A stretch of 8,810 bases of DNA from Burkholderiales bacterium (GCA_011391855.1 JAABPT010000461.1:1-8810), one strand, 5' to 3'; positions 1 through 6,425 are shown, counted from the first letter of the stretch. Numbers and translations are program-made. Notes: a model not told the origin generated them from the letters alone.

Positions 1-951
1 CTTGCGCGCGATGAGGCGGCCCTGGGTGTCGGTAAGCACCAGGTCCAGCGCCGGCAGTGCCACTTCGATGCCGGCGTGGTTGCGCAAGGCTACCGAGAGC
101 CTGTAGACGTTGGACTTCTCCACGCGCACCAGGCCGCTGCTCTCCACGGCCAGCGCGTCGATGGCGCGCGCGGCCTCGATGCGGCAGCCGAGCACGGCGC
201 AGGCCTGTTCCAGCGCGGGCCGCGCTTGCGGGAAGCGCGCAGCGGCGAGATCGCGGTACTCGTGGATGACCTGGCCGGCCAGGCCCACGACGCCCAGAAC
301 GGCCAGCGCGGCCAGCGCGGCGCGCACACGAGGCCGCTGCCAGCGCTGCGCCCGTTCCGCGCGGCGCACGAAGGAAGGCTTGTCGGCGGGGTCGGCACGC
401 GGTTCGGCGTGCACGCCTGCGGGAGCGTCGACCCCTGTGCCCGTGACTTCGCTCGGCGTGGCCGGCACGAATGCGTTGTCGCTGGGGGACCCTGCTGACG
501 CCTTGGCAGTGTCGGTCTCGAACGGGGGCGATGGTGGCGTAGGTGGCGAGGGCAGGGCCGCTTCCGGCGCCGGCTCGAAGCCGGTCGACGCCGCGCCGGA
601 CTCGGGCGCCGCCAGCGGCGCCAGGCCCGCGCTTGCCAGGTCGGGCGGGGCGTCCTGATGGGGTCCCTCGGTCGCGTCGGCGTCGCTCGGGGCCTGCGCG
701 GTCGCGGGTGGATGCTCCGGCGCGATGCCGGCGGTGCTGACCGGCGTCCCCGGCGTCGCCGTGCGCTGCAGCTTTTCGCCGCTCCAGCGTCGCGGCGCGC
801 CGGTGTCCAGGTCGACCAGGCTCTCGGTGGCGTCGAAGACCTCGGTGCAGCGCCCGCAGCGCACCCAGCCTTCGGACACGCGCAACTGGTCCGGCACGAC
901 ACGGAATACCGTGCTGCAGGCGGGGCAGCGCGTGGCCAGCGGTGCCGACAT
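1..951 (-). CDS. Zinc-ribbon / DUF3426 single-pass membrane protein (3' end missing)
   Basis: The ATG at 949-951 overlaps the prmA stop by one base (TGATG), and the frame stays open for 317 codons to the left edge, so the C-terminus is missing. Residues 1-40 form an MJ0042-type zinc ribbon with two Cys pairs, CPAC (C9, C12) and CGRC (C32, C35), followed by VFDA. Residues about 45-200 are a low-complexity linker rich in Pro, Ala, Ser, Glu and Asp, probably disordered. A basic stretch then leads into one hydrophobic segment at about 209-229, and the rest (230-317) is the start of the DUF3426 domain. The expected topology is a cytoplasmic zinc ribbon with DUF3426 in the periplasm. This architecture follows prmA in many Burkholderiales. 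Its function is unknown; a regulatory or sensing role is only inferred from the domain layout. There is no strong Shine-Dalgarno, so translation is probably coupled to prmA. Confidence 0.88.
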   Translation of the reverse strand, partial: MSAPLATRCPACSTVFRVVPDQLRVSEGWVRCGRCTEVFDATESLVDLDTGAPRRWSGEKLQRTATPGTPVSTAGIAPEHPPATAQAPSDADATEGPHQDAPPDLASAGLAPLAAPESGAASTGFEPAPEAALPSPPTPPSPPFETDTAKASAGSPSDNAFVPATPSEVTGTGVDAPAGVHAEPRADPADKPSFVRRAERAQRWQRPRVRAALAALAVLGVVGLAGQVIHEYRDLAAARFPQARPALEQACAVLGCRIEAARAIDALAVESSGLVRVEKSNVYRLSVALRNHAGIEVALPALDLVLTDTQGRLIARK

Positions 952-1886
952 CAGACGGGCCTGGCCGGCGGCGCGACCGCCGGCGACGGGCGCTGTGCGG
1001 TCATCAGGATCCAGCCGTCCTCATGGTCGCTCACGGCCAGCGTGATCCAGGGCGCGTAGGCCTGGATCAGTTCGTCGGCCTGCCGCTCCAGGATGCCGGC
1101 CAGCACCAGGGCGCCGCCCGGCGCGACATGCCCGCACAGCAGCGGCGCCAGCAGCTTCAGCGGCGTGGCCAGGATATTGGCCAGCACCAGGTCGTATTCG
1201 CCGTGCGTGGCGTCGGGCAGGCCGGGCGCCAGCACAGCGCCGGGAACGCCATTGCGCGCCGCGTTGTCGCGCGTGGCCTGCACCGCGGCGGGGTCGATGT
1301 CCACGGCGTCCACGGCGCGGGCGCCTAGCAAGGCCGCGCCAATGGCCAGGATGCCCGAGCCGCAGCCGTAGTCGAGCACGCGCCCTGGCGGCGCACCGGC
1401 CGGCCGCCGCGCCAGCCAGCGCAGGCACATGCGCGTGGTCGGGTGGGTGCCGGTGCCGAAGGCCAGGCCGGGGTCGAGCCGGATCACGTGCCTGGCCTGG
1501 GCCGGCGGCTCGTGCCAGCTCGGCACGACCCAGAATTCCGGCGTGATTTCCACCGGCGCGAACTGCGACTGCGTCAGGCGCACCCAGTCCTGTTCGGCCA
1601 CGGCGTGCAGCGCCTGCACGTGCACGCCGGCCGCGCCCTCCTGCGCCAGCAGCCAGGCGGCGGCACGATCGGCCGCAGCCTCGCTGTCGAACAGCGCCGT
1701 CAGCGTGGACCGCTGCCAGCCCGCGGCCGGCGCCGGCAGGCCGGGTTCGCCGAACAGCGCCTGTTCGCCCGCGGTGCCGGCGTCGGCGTCTTCCACCGAC
1801 ACCGACAATGCGCCCAGCTCGTCCATCAACGCATCGGACACCGGCTCCACCAGCGCTTGCGGGGCGCGCAGCACGAGTTCGTACAT
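951..1886 (-). CDS. prmA: Ribosomal protein L11 methyltransferase PrmA
   Basis: PrmA uses S-adenosylmethionine to trimethylate ribosomal protein L11 at several amino groups in the cytoplasm. The protein is 311 residues, slightly longer than the roughly 293 residues of the E. coli enzyme; the extra length includes a Pro/Ala-rich tail after about residue 298. Residues 1-95 form the N-terminal substrate-recognition domain, with the family-typical opening MYEL and a run ending VSVEDADA. The signature DPGLAFGTGTHPTT lies at 138-151, the SAM-binding loop VLDYGCGSG at 170-178, the acidic motif VDIDP at 195-199 and the catalytic-region ANIL at 236-239. The start at 1886 matches the family N-terminus, although no Shine-Dalgarno precedes it; the upstream 90 bp is full of GC palindromes. 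It follows accC and is one base from the DUF3426 gene, so it is probably cotranscribed with both. Confidence 0.96.
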   Translation of the reverse strand: MYELVLRAPQALVEPVSDALMDELGALSVSVEDADAGTAGEQALFGEPGLPAPAAGWQRSTLTALFDSEAAADRAAAWLLAQEGAAGVHVQALHAVAEQDWVRLTQSQFAPVEITPEFWVVPSWHEPPAQARHVIRLDPGLAFGTGTHPTTRMCLRWLARRPAGAPPGRVLDYGCGSGILAIGAALLGARAVDAVDIDPAAVQATRDNAARNGVPGAVLAPGLPDATHGEYDLVLANILATPLKLLAPLLCGHVAPGGALVLAGILERQADELIQAYAPWITLAVSDHEDGWILMTAQRPSPAVAPPARPV

Positions 1887-1976
1887 GCGATCAAAAGGCG
1901 GCGGCGGGCCGCCCCCCAGGCGTCTGCCGGCCCGCCTGGCGGGTGGCGAAGCGGCGCCCGCCGCAAGCGAGGGGAC
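1887..1976 (-). other. Palindrome-rich spacer between accC and prmA
   Basis: These 90 bp hold several GC-only inverted repeats: GGCGGC-GG-GCCGCC at 1900-1913, CCAGGCG at 1916-1922 paired with CGCCTGG at 1933-1939 (10-nt loop), CCCGCC-T-GGCGGG at 1931-1943, and GCGGCG-CC-CGCCGC at 1951-1964. Those at 1916-1939 and 1931-1943 overlap and are mutually exclusive, and several need one or two base pairs opened to leave a workable loop. No run of T follows any of them on the minus strand, so a classical intrinsic terminator is not supported. They could stabilise the 3' end of the accC message or restrict access to the poorly marked prmA start; both are inferences. Confidence 0.5.
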
Positions 1977-3326
1977 TCACCGCTTGTGCTGGCCCAGCCA
2001 GCTTTCCAGGTAGTGGATGTTGGTGCCGCCTTCGACGAACTTGGCGTCGACCATCAATTCGCGGTGCAGCGGAATATTGGTGTGGATGCCCTCGACCACG
2101 GTTTCCGAAAGCGCCGTGCGCATGCGCGCCAGCGCCTGGTCGCGCGTGTCGCCGTGGACGATGATCTTGCCGATCATCGAGTCGTAGTTGGGCGGCACGA
2201 AATAGTTGGTGTAGACATGCGAATCCACGCGCACACCGGGGCCGCCCGGGGCGTGCCACAGGCTGATGCGGCCCGGCGACGGCGTGAACTTGTACGGGTC
2301 CTCGGCATTGATGCGGCATTCCAGCGCATGGCCGCGCATCTGGATGCTGCGCTGCGTGAACGGCAGCTTCTCGCCAGCGGCCACGCGGATCTGCATCTGC
2401 ACGATGTCGATGCCGGTCACCATCTCCGTCACCGGGTGCTCCACCTGCACGCGGGTATTCATCTCGATGAAGAAGAACTCGCCGTTCTCGAACAGGAATT
2501 CGAAGGTGCCGGCGCCGCGGTAGCCGATCTTCTTGCACGCCGCGGCGCAGCGGTCGCCGATGCGTTCGATGATGCGGCGCGGGATGCCCGGCGCTGGCGC
2601 TTCCTCGATGATCTTCTGGTGCCGGCGCTGCATGGAGCAGTCGCGTTCGCCCAGCCACACCGCGTTGCGGTAGGTGTCGGCCAGGATCTGGATCTCGATA
2701 TGGCGCGGGTTCTCCAGGAATTTCTCCATGTAGACCGCCGCGTTGCCGAAGGCGGCGCCGGCCTCGGACCGGGTCATCTGCACGGCATTGATGAGCGCGG
2801 CTTCGGTGTGCACCACGCGCATGCCGCGCCCGCCGCCGCCGCCGGCGGCCTTGATGATGACCGGGTAGCCGATGGCGCGAGCCTGGCGGATGATTTCCTT
2901 GTTGTCCTCGGGCAGCGCGCCTTCGCTGCCGGGCACGCAGGGCACGCCGCTCTTGATCATGGCCTGCTTGGCCGCCACCTTGTCGCCCATGATGCGGATC
3001 GACTCCGGCGTGGGCCCGATGAAGACGAAGCCGCTGCGTTCCACGCGCTCGGCGAAATTGGCGTTCTCGCTGAGGAAGCCGTAGCCGGGGTGGATGGCCT
3101 CGGCATCGGTCACTTCGGCGGTGGCGATGATGGCCGGCATATTCAGGTAGCTCAGCGTCGACGACGCCGGCCCGATGCACACGGCTTCGTCGGCCAGCTT
3201 CACGTACTTGGCCTCGCGGTCGGCCTCCGAATAGACGATGACCGACTTGATGCCCATCTCGCGGCAGGCGCGCTGGATGCGGAGGGCGATCTCTCCCCGA
3301 TTGGCGATGAGGATCTTCTTGAACAT
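1977..3326 (-). CDS. accC: Acetyl-CoA carboxylase, biotin carboxylase subunit AccC
   Basis: AccC carboxylates the biotin carried on AccB using ATP and bicarbonate, the first half-reaction of malonyl-CoA synthesis for fatty acids. The protein is 449 residues, the same length as the E. coli enzyme. It has the N-terminal domain (MFKKILIANRGE), the ATP-grasp glycine-rich loop GGGGGRGM at 162-169, and EMNTRVQVEHPVTE at 288-301. Residues at the E. coli functional positions are all kept: K116, K159, E201, H209, K238, E276, E288, R292, E296 and R338. An in-frame ATG exists 20 codons upstream, but MFKKILIANRGE is the family start, so 3326 is chosen. Its ribosome binding site is weak. It lies 149 bp downstream of accB, much farther than in the usual accBC arrangement, and that gap is structured. 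Confidence 0.98.
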   Translation of the reverse strand: MFKKILIANRGEIALRIQRACREMGIKSVIVYSEADREAKYVKLADEAVCIGPASSTLSYLNMPAIIATAEVTDAEAIHPGYGFLSENANFAERVERSGFVFIGPTPESIRIMGDKVAAKQAMIKSGVPCVPGSEGALPEDNKEIIRQARAIGYPVIIKAAGGGGGRGMRVVHTEAALINAVQMTRSEAGAAFGNAAVYMEKFLENPRHIEIQILADTYRNAVWLGERDCSMQRRHQKIIEEAPAPGIPRRIIERIGDRCAAACKKIGYRGAGTFEFLFENGEFFFIEMNTRVQVEHPVTEMVTGIDIVQMQIRVAAGEKLPFTQRSIQMRGHALECRINAEDPYKFTPSPGRISLWHAPGGPGVRVDSHVYTNYFVPPNYDSMIGKIIVHGDTRDQALARMRTALSETVVEGIHTNIPLHRELMVDAKFVEGGTNIHYLESWLGQHKR

Positions 3327-3352
3327 GTCAGTTGCCGGAAGCGCCGCCTGCA

Positions 3353-3369
3353 GCCCACATCGTGTGGGC
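3353..3369 (-). other. Hairpin upstream of accC
   Basis: GCCCACA-TCG-TGTGGGC is a perfect 7-bp inverted repeat with a 3-nt loop, centred about 35 bases upstream of the accC start. No T-tract follows it on the minus strand. It could form a stem in the accC leader that affects translation or protects a processed 5' end; this role is inferred. Confidence 0.5.
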
Positions 3370-3398
3370 AAGGGGCGACTGGCCAAGCTTCCCGCCGC

Positions 3399-3418
3399 GG
3401 GGCCGGCTTTGCCGGACC
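3399..3418 (-). other. Hairpin with TTT/AAA loop in accB-accC spacer
   Basis: CCGGC-TTT-GCCGG at 3403-3415 is a perfect 5-bp stem with a 3-nt loop. It is extended by two more pairs (3400/3418 and 3401/3417) beyond one mismatch (3402/3416). There is no adjoining T-run, so it is not a classical terminator. Confidence 0.45.
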
Positions 3419-3443
3419 GCTGGCGGACGGCCCCCTTGGGGGG

Positions 3444-3461
3444 TAGCGAGCGCTAGCGAGC
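3444..3461. repeat. Tandem 8-bp direct repeat TAGCGAGC
   Basis: Two identical copies of TAGCGAGC (3444-3451 and 3454-3461) are separated by GC, giving a 10-bp period. The centre also holds the perfect palindrome CGCTAGCG at 3451-3458. The repeat lies between the two halves of the GCCCCC/GGGGGC inverted repeat, just after the accB stop. Confidence 0.6.
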
Positions 3462-3475
3462 TTGGGGGCTCCATG

Positions 3476-3922
3476 TCACTCGACGATGAACAGCGGCTGG
3501 CCGAATTCGACCGCCTGCCCGTTTTCGCACAGGATGCGCTTGATCTTGCCGGCGCAGTCGGATTCGATCTCGTTCATGATCTTCATCGCTTCGATGATGC
3601 ACACCGGCATGCCTTCCTTGACCTCGTCGCCGAGTTCGACGAAGGCTTTGGCGCCCGGGCTGGCGGCGCGGTAGAAGGTGCCGACCATGGGTGACTTGAT
3701 GACCTTGCCCTCGGGTACGGCGGGCTCCTCGGCGGCCGGCGCGGCCAGGGCCACGGCGGCTGCCGGTGCGGCAGCGGGCGGCGGCGCCGCGGCATAGACG
3801 GGTGCCGCGGCGGCGCCGGCCTTGACGATGCGCACCTTGCCCTCGGCTTCGGTGATCTCGAGCTCGGAGATATTGGACTCCGAGACGAGGTCGATCAAGG
3901 TCTTGAGTTTCCTCAGGTCCAT
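3476..3922 (-). CDS. accB: Acetyl-CoA carboxylase, biotin carboxyl carrier protein AccB
   Basis: AccB carries biotin between the AccC active site and the AccA-AccD carboxyltransferase. The protein is 148 residues (E. coli about 156). Residues 1-35 are the conserved N-terminal region (MDLRKLKTLIDL, then ELEITEAEGKVRIVK). Residues about 36-68 are the Ala/Pro-rich mobile linker, and 72-148 are the biotinyl domain. The attachment motif EAMKIMNEIE puts the biotinyl lysine at K114, and SPMVGTFYRAASPGAKAF (77-94) includes the protruding thumb typical of AccB. A good Shine-Dalgarno (GAGGAG) lies 9 bases before the ATG. The gene is 64 bp downstream of aroQ. BirA, which would attach the biotin, is not in the window. 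Confidence 0.97.
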   Translation of the reverse strand: MDLRKLKTLIDLVSESNISELEITEAEGKVRIVKAGAAAAPVYAAAPPPAAAPAAAVALAAPAAEEPAVPEGKVIKSPMVGTFYRAASPGAKAFVELGDEVKEGMPVCIIEAMKIMNEIESDCAGKIKRILCENGQAVEFGQPLFIVE

Positions 3923-3931
3923 GGCGGCAGA

Positions 3932-3937
3932 CTCCTC
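3932..3937 (-). promoter_or_regulatory. Shine-Dalgarno of accB
   Basis: GAGGAG on the minus strand is 9 bases from the accB ATG. It is one of the best ribosome binding sites in the window, and contrasts with the weak ones before accC, prmA and aroQ. This fits a need for more AccB than its neighbours, though that reading is an inference. Confidence 0.75.
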
Positions 3938-3960
3938 ATCAGTTCGTTGTTATGGCGACG

Positions 3961-3982
3961 CGCCGGGCCGTGCGGCCCCGCG
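3961..3982 (-). other. Hairpin between aroQ and accB
   Basis: GGGCC at 3965-3969 pairs with GGCCC at 3974-3978 around a 4-nt loop. After one C-C mismatch, CGC at 3961-3963 pairs with GCG at 3980-3982. It begins a few bases after the aroQ stop. No T-run follows on the minus strand, so it is not a convincing intrinsic terminator; it may be a 3'-end stabilising stem or a processing site. Confidence 0.4.
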
Positions 3983-3986
3983 ACGG

Positions 3987-4433
3987 TCAGGCGACGGCGG
4001 TGGTGCGCAGCGAGAGCAGGTGCTGCAGCGCCAGCCGGTAGCCGTTGGCGCCCAGGCCGCAGATCACCCCCAGCGCCAGATCCGACAGGTAGGAATGGTG
4101 GCGGAAAGGCTCGCGGCGGTGGATATTGGACAGGTGGACTTCGATGAAAGGCAGCGCCACGGCCGCCAGTGCGTCGCGCAGCGCCACGCTGGTGTGGGTC
4201 AGGCCACCGGGGTTGATGATGACGTGACCGGTACCGTCTTCCCGCGCGGCGTGGATGCGGTCGATCAGCGCGCCTTCGTGGTTGCTCTGGAAGCTTTGCA
4301 GCTTTGCGCCGGCATTTGCTGCCATTTGCACCAGTTCTGCATCGATCTGGGGCAATGTCGTGAAACCATAGACCCCGGGCTCGCGCGTGCCGAGCAGGTT
4401 GAGATTGGGGCCGTGGAGTACGAGAATGCTCAT
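3987..4433 (-). CDS. aroQ: 3-Dehydroquinate dehydratase, type II
   Basis: AroQ dehydrates 3-dehydroquinate to 3-dehydroshikimate, step three of the shikimate pathway, as a cytoplasmic dodecamer in known members. The protein is 148 residues, normal for the type II family. It opens with the signature ILVLHGPNLNLLGTREPGVYG. The flexible active-site lid carries R17 and the catalytic Tyr is Y22; N74 (IINPGG), H100 (EVHLSN) and R111 match the remaining active-site residues. An upstream in-frame ATG at 4559 would add 42 residues with no family match, so 4433 is used. No Shine-Dalgarno is visible before it. The 122 bp upstream, after tlpA, is the most plausible place for a promoter serving aroQ-accB-accC-prmA, but I could not identify convincing -35/-10 boxes. 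The pathway partner AroE lies four genes upstream. Confidence 0.97.
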   Translation of the reverse strand: MSILVLHGPNLNLLGTREPGVYGFTTLPQIDAELVQMAANAGAKLQSFQSNHEGALIDRIHAAREDGTGHVIINPGGLTHTSVALRDALAAVALPFIEVHLSNIHRREPFRHHSYLSDLALGVICGLGANGYRLALQHLLSLRTTAVA

Positions 4434-4555
4434 GGGGGTGTGCCGAGGGTGGCGCCGAGTGGCGGACTTTACGCTTTTTGCCGGCCGTTGAAAGCGGCTG
4501 GCTGCAGCTTGCGGCAGAAACCGCTTGACCGGGCCGGATCGGCTCGGCCAGGTGA

Positions 4556-5080
4556 TCACATCGTGCCGGCCCAGCGCACCAGTTCGTCGAAACTGGTCTC
4601 GCCCAGCTTGCGGTGCGCGATGAGACCGTCGCGGTCGAAGACCACCGTGAACGGCAGCCCGCCGCTGGTGTTGCCGAGTCGACGGCTCAGGTCGGTGCCG
4701 CCGAGTCCGGCCATGGCAATGGCATAGCTGACGGGGGTGCGTGTCAGGAATTCACGCACCGGCTGCACGCGGTCCACGGCCAGGCCCAGTACCTGCCAGC
4801 CGCGGCCCACGAATTCACGCTGGAAGCGGTCGATCTCCGGCATTTCCTTCACGCACGGCGGGCACCAGGTGGCCCAGAAATTCAGCACCAGCGGCTGGCC
4901 GCGCAGCGACACCATGGCCAAGGGGGTGCCGTCGGGCCGCTCGAAGCCCATCTGCCACAGGCCGCCGGTGGTGGCGTGGACGTGCTCTTCGCGGCGTGTC
5001 TCGCTCCAGCCGCGCCAGCCGATGCCGGCGATGACCGCCCCGGCCCCGGCGCCGCCGATCAGCCACGCGCGCCGCTTCAT
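4556..5080 (-). CDS. TlpA/ResA-type membrane-anchored thioredoxin-like protein
   Basis: This is a 174-residue thioredoxin-fold protein of the TlpA/ResA/redoxin group, expected to work as a thiol-disulfide reductase outside the cytoplasmic membrane. The N-terminus (MKRRAW then a Gly/Ala-rich hydrophobic run to about residue 21) is a signal anchor or signal peptide with a Tat-like twin Arg. The catalytic motif WCPPC (C73, C76) follows LNFWAT, and the cis-proline region GLPFTVVFD (141-149, P143) is present. The central insertion EMPEIDRFQREF is typical of TlpA-like proteins. Targets cannot be told from sequence; the family serves cytochrome c maturation in some bacteria and other periplasmic thiols in others. 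The ATG overlaps the upstream stop by 4 bp and has a strong AGGAGG site. It is the last gene of the tightly overlapped block. Confidence 0.92.
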   Translation of the reverse strand: MKRRAWLIGGAGAGAVIAGIGWRGWSETRREEHVHATTGGLWQMGFERPDGTPLAMVSLRGQPLVLNFWATWCPPCVKEMPEIDRFQREFVGRGWQVLGLAVDRVQPVREFLTRTPVSYAIAMAGLGGTDLSRRLGNTSGGLPFTVVFDRDGLIAHRKLGETSFDELVRWAGTM

Positions 5081-5676
5081 GCGCCCTCCTGCAGCAGCCG
5101 TTGCACGGCGGCGAGGTCGCCGCGCCAGCTGCGGCCGCGCGCGTCGGGCTTGAGCGCGCCGCGCTGGTCGTCGTGGTCGTGCAGGCTCAGGTGCACGGTC
5201 ACCGGCTCGCCTAAAGCACGGCTGGGCGTGGCCACGCTGAGCACGTTCAACGGTTCCCGCCCCGGGCGGTCGACGGCGCCGCTGTCGTAGGGCTCGCCGG
5301 CGTTGATGAGGGCGATCTCGGCGGCTTTGGCGTCGTCGCAATACAGGTCGATCAGCACCGCCGAATGCCGGGTGGCCGTGCCGCGCCAAACGGCGCCGGC
5401 CAAGTGCGGGCGGAAGGCCGCCAGCCGCTGCATCCACAGCAGCGCCACCTCGCGCAGTGCGCGCAGCTCGGCCGGCTGGGTGTCGGCGCAGAAGAGGTCG
5501 ATATGTTCGCGCACCGCGTCTTCCACCTGTTCGTTGCTCGGCAGTTCGGCGCGCCGGCCGTGCCCGCGGCCGGCCTTGCGCTTGGCGGCGGCGTACTCCA
5601 TGCCTTCCTCGACCACCAGGCGGGCGGCCACGGCCGCAATTTCCTCGGCTGCACCCATGGGTTTCATGGCACTCAT
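5077..5676 (-). CDS. Unrecognised 199-residue protein between mtgA and tlpA
   Basis: I do not recognise a named family with confidence. It is a soluble-looking protein without signal peptide or membrane segment. It has an N-terminal helical part (EEIAAVAARLVVEEGMEYAAAKRKA, about 11-35, quoted here only as a helical Ala/Glu-rich run), a middle acidic helical part (49-95), and a likely alpha/beta part from about 96 with RGTATRHSAVLIDLYCDD. The segment IDLFCADTQPAEL (59-71) is echoed exactly 50 residues later as IDLYCDDAKAAEI (109-121), with 7 of 13 positions identical and both Cys aligned (C63, C113). The RGT...HSxxxIDL segment faintly recalls nucleotidyltransferase-fold proteins, but the diagnostic GS...DxD motif is not clear. 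The start at 5676 overlaps the mtgA stop (ATGA) and has a GGAG five bases upstream; a second ATG three codons later is possible. Coding is supported by tight operon placement on both sides. Confidence 0.8.
   Translation of the reverse strand: MSAMKPMGAAEEIAAVAARLVVEEGMEYAAAKRKAGRGHGRRAELPSNEQVEDAVREHIDLFCADTQPAELRALREVALLWMQRLAAFRPHLAGAVWRGTATRHSAVLIDLYCDDAKAAEIALINAGEPYDSGAVDRPGREPLNVLSVATPSRALGEPVTVHLSLHDHDDQRGALKPDARGRSWRGDLAAVQRLLQEGA
5085..5090 (-). promoter_or_regulatory. Shine-Dalgarno of tlpA-like gene
   Basis: AGGAGG on the minus strand sits 4 bases before the ATG at 5080. It lies inside the last codons of the upstream gene, whose C-terminus LLQEGA is partly dictated by it. It decides the start at 5080 against longer upstream readings in that frame. 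Confidence 0.75.
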
Positions 5677-6425
5677 GGCAACTCCACTCCCCCCATGCGC
5701 GCCACGATGGTGGCAGCACGGCCCGCCACGTAGGCCGAGCCGGGGCGCTTCTCGAAGCGCTTGGGTGCCGGCAGCATGACCGCCAGCCGTGCCGCCTGCA
5801 GCGGCGACAGCCGTGCCGCGTCGACACGGAAATAGTGCCGCGCCGCCGCCTGGGCGCCGAAGACGCCTTCGCCCCATTCGACGTTGTTCAAATAGATCTC
5901 CAGGATGCGCTGCTTGCCGAGCAGGGTTTCCAGCATCAGTGTCAGCAGCAGTTCCTGGCCCTTGCGCAGCACCGTGCGCTCGCCCGACAGCAGCAGGTTC
6001 TTCGCCAGTTGCTGCGTGATGGTGGAGCCGCCCACCAGCTTGGGTTGCGGCGCGCGTTCGGGCTGGCGCTGCGCCTGCCGGGCGGCGCGCTCCTCGGCAC
6101 GCTGGTTGCGTTCCCAGGCCTTCTCGATGGCGTCCCACTCGACGCCGGAATGGTCCGCGAAGCCGGCGTCTTCGCTGGCGATGACGGCGCGCTTGAGGTG
6201 GTTCGAGATGCGGTCGTCGGCGACCCAGTCCTGGCGCCAGAGGATGCGTCCGTGCTCGGTGAGCAACTGCCAGGCTTCGCTGCGCTGGAAGGCGGTGGAC
6301 TGCGGGTCGACCACGGTCATGAGGCCGATGCGCAAGGCGAAGACGAGCTGCAGCGCCAGCGCGCTGAGCAGCAGCAGCGCCAGCAGCCGCCACAGGTGTG
6401 ACACCCACCCAGGTCTGAACTTCAT
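5673..6425 (-). CDS. mtgA: Monofunctional biosynthetic peptidoglycan glycosyltransferase
   Basis: MtgA polymerises lipid II into glycan strands on the periplasmic face of the inner membrane (GT51 family), without a transpeptidase domain. The protein is 250 residues. A basic start leads to one membrane anchor at about 11-31. GT51 motifs follow in order: EDAGFADHSG (85-94) with the catalytic Glu E85, GGSTITQQLAKNL (132-144), RKGQE (154-158) with the second conserved Glu E158, and ILEIYLN (174-180) leading to GVFGAQAAARHYF (187-199). Between motifs 1 and 2 is a charged Arg/Glu/Gln/Ala-rich stretch (about 104-128), which is somewhat longer than in E. coli. There is no penicillin-binding domain, which fits MtgA rather than a truncated PBP1. 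It overlaps aroE upstream and the next gene downstream by 4 bp each, with only a weak ribosome site. Confidence 0.96.
   Translation of the reverse strand: MKFRPGWVSHLWRLLALLLLSALALQLVFALRIGLMTVVDPQSTAFQRSEAWQLLTEHGRILWRQDWVADDRISNHLKRAVIASEDAGFADHSGVEWDAIEKAWERNQRAEERAARQAQRQPERAPQPKLVGGSTITQQLAKNLLLSGERTVLRKGQELLLTLMLETLLGKQRILEIYLNNVEWGEGVFGAQAAARHYFRVDAARLSPLQAARLAVMLPAPKRFEKRPGSAYVAGRAATIVARMGGVELP

Larger units (their letters stand above)
3327..3475 (-). repeat. Structured, repeat-like accB-accC spacer
   Basis: The accB and accC genes are separated by 149 bp made almost entirely of short inverted and direct repeats. These are a 7-bp hairpin at 3353-3369, a hairpin with a TTT loop at 3399-3418, a CCCCC-TT-GGGGG palindrome at 3431-3442, an inverted GCCCCC/GGGGGC pair at 3430-3435 and 3464-3469, and a tandem TAGCGAGC at 3444-3451 and 3454-3461. 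I see no reading frame resembling a known protein. From memory, similar GC-rich runs (CCCCCAAG, GCTCGCT, CCCCCAAGGGGG) recur in intergenic regions of Comamonadaceae, so this may be one copy of a dispersed REP-like repeat. Only one copy is in the window, so this cannot be settled here. Confidence 0.45.

Noticed and set aside
3327..3386. An upstream accC start that adds 20 residues
   Set aside because: The family begins MFKKILIANRGE, and the extra residues come from the repeat-like spacer.
1443..3446. A 667-codon open frame on the plus strand
   Set aside because: It lies antisense to accC and prmA, which have full sets of conserved residues. Its translation is rich in His, Arg, Asp and Gly with no recognisable domain, typical of a mirror frame in GC-rich DNA.
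3961..3982. Intrinsic terminator after aroQ
   Set aside because: The stem is real but short with a mismatch, and no T-run follows on the minus strand, so it is listed only as a hairpin.
4466..4493. Possible promoter for aroQ: TTTCAA (4488-4493), 16-bp spacing, TAAAGT (4466-4471) on the minus strand
   Set aside because: Only 3 of 6 and 4 of 6 matches to sigma-70 consensus, which is near chance level. The position is plausible but the boxes are too weak to call.
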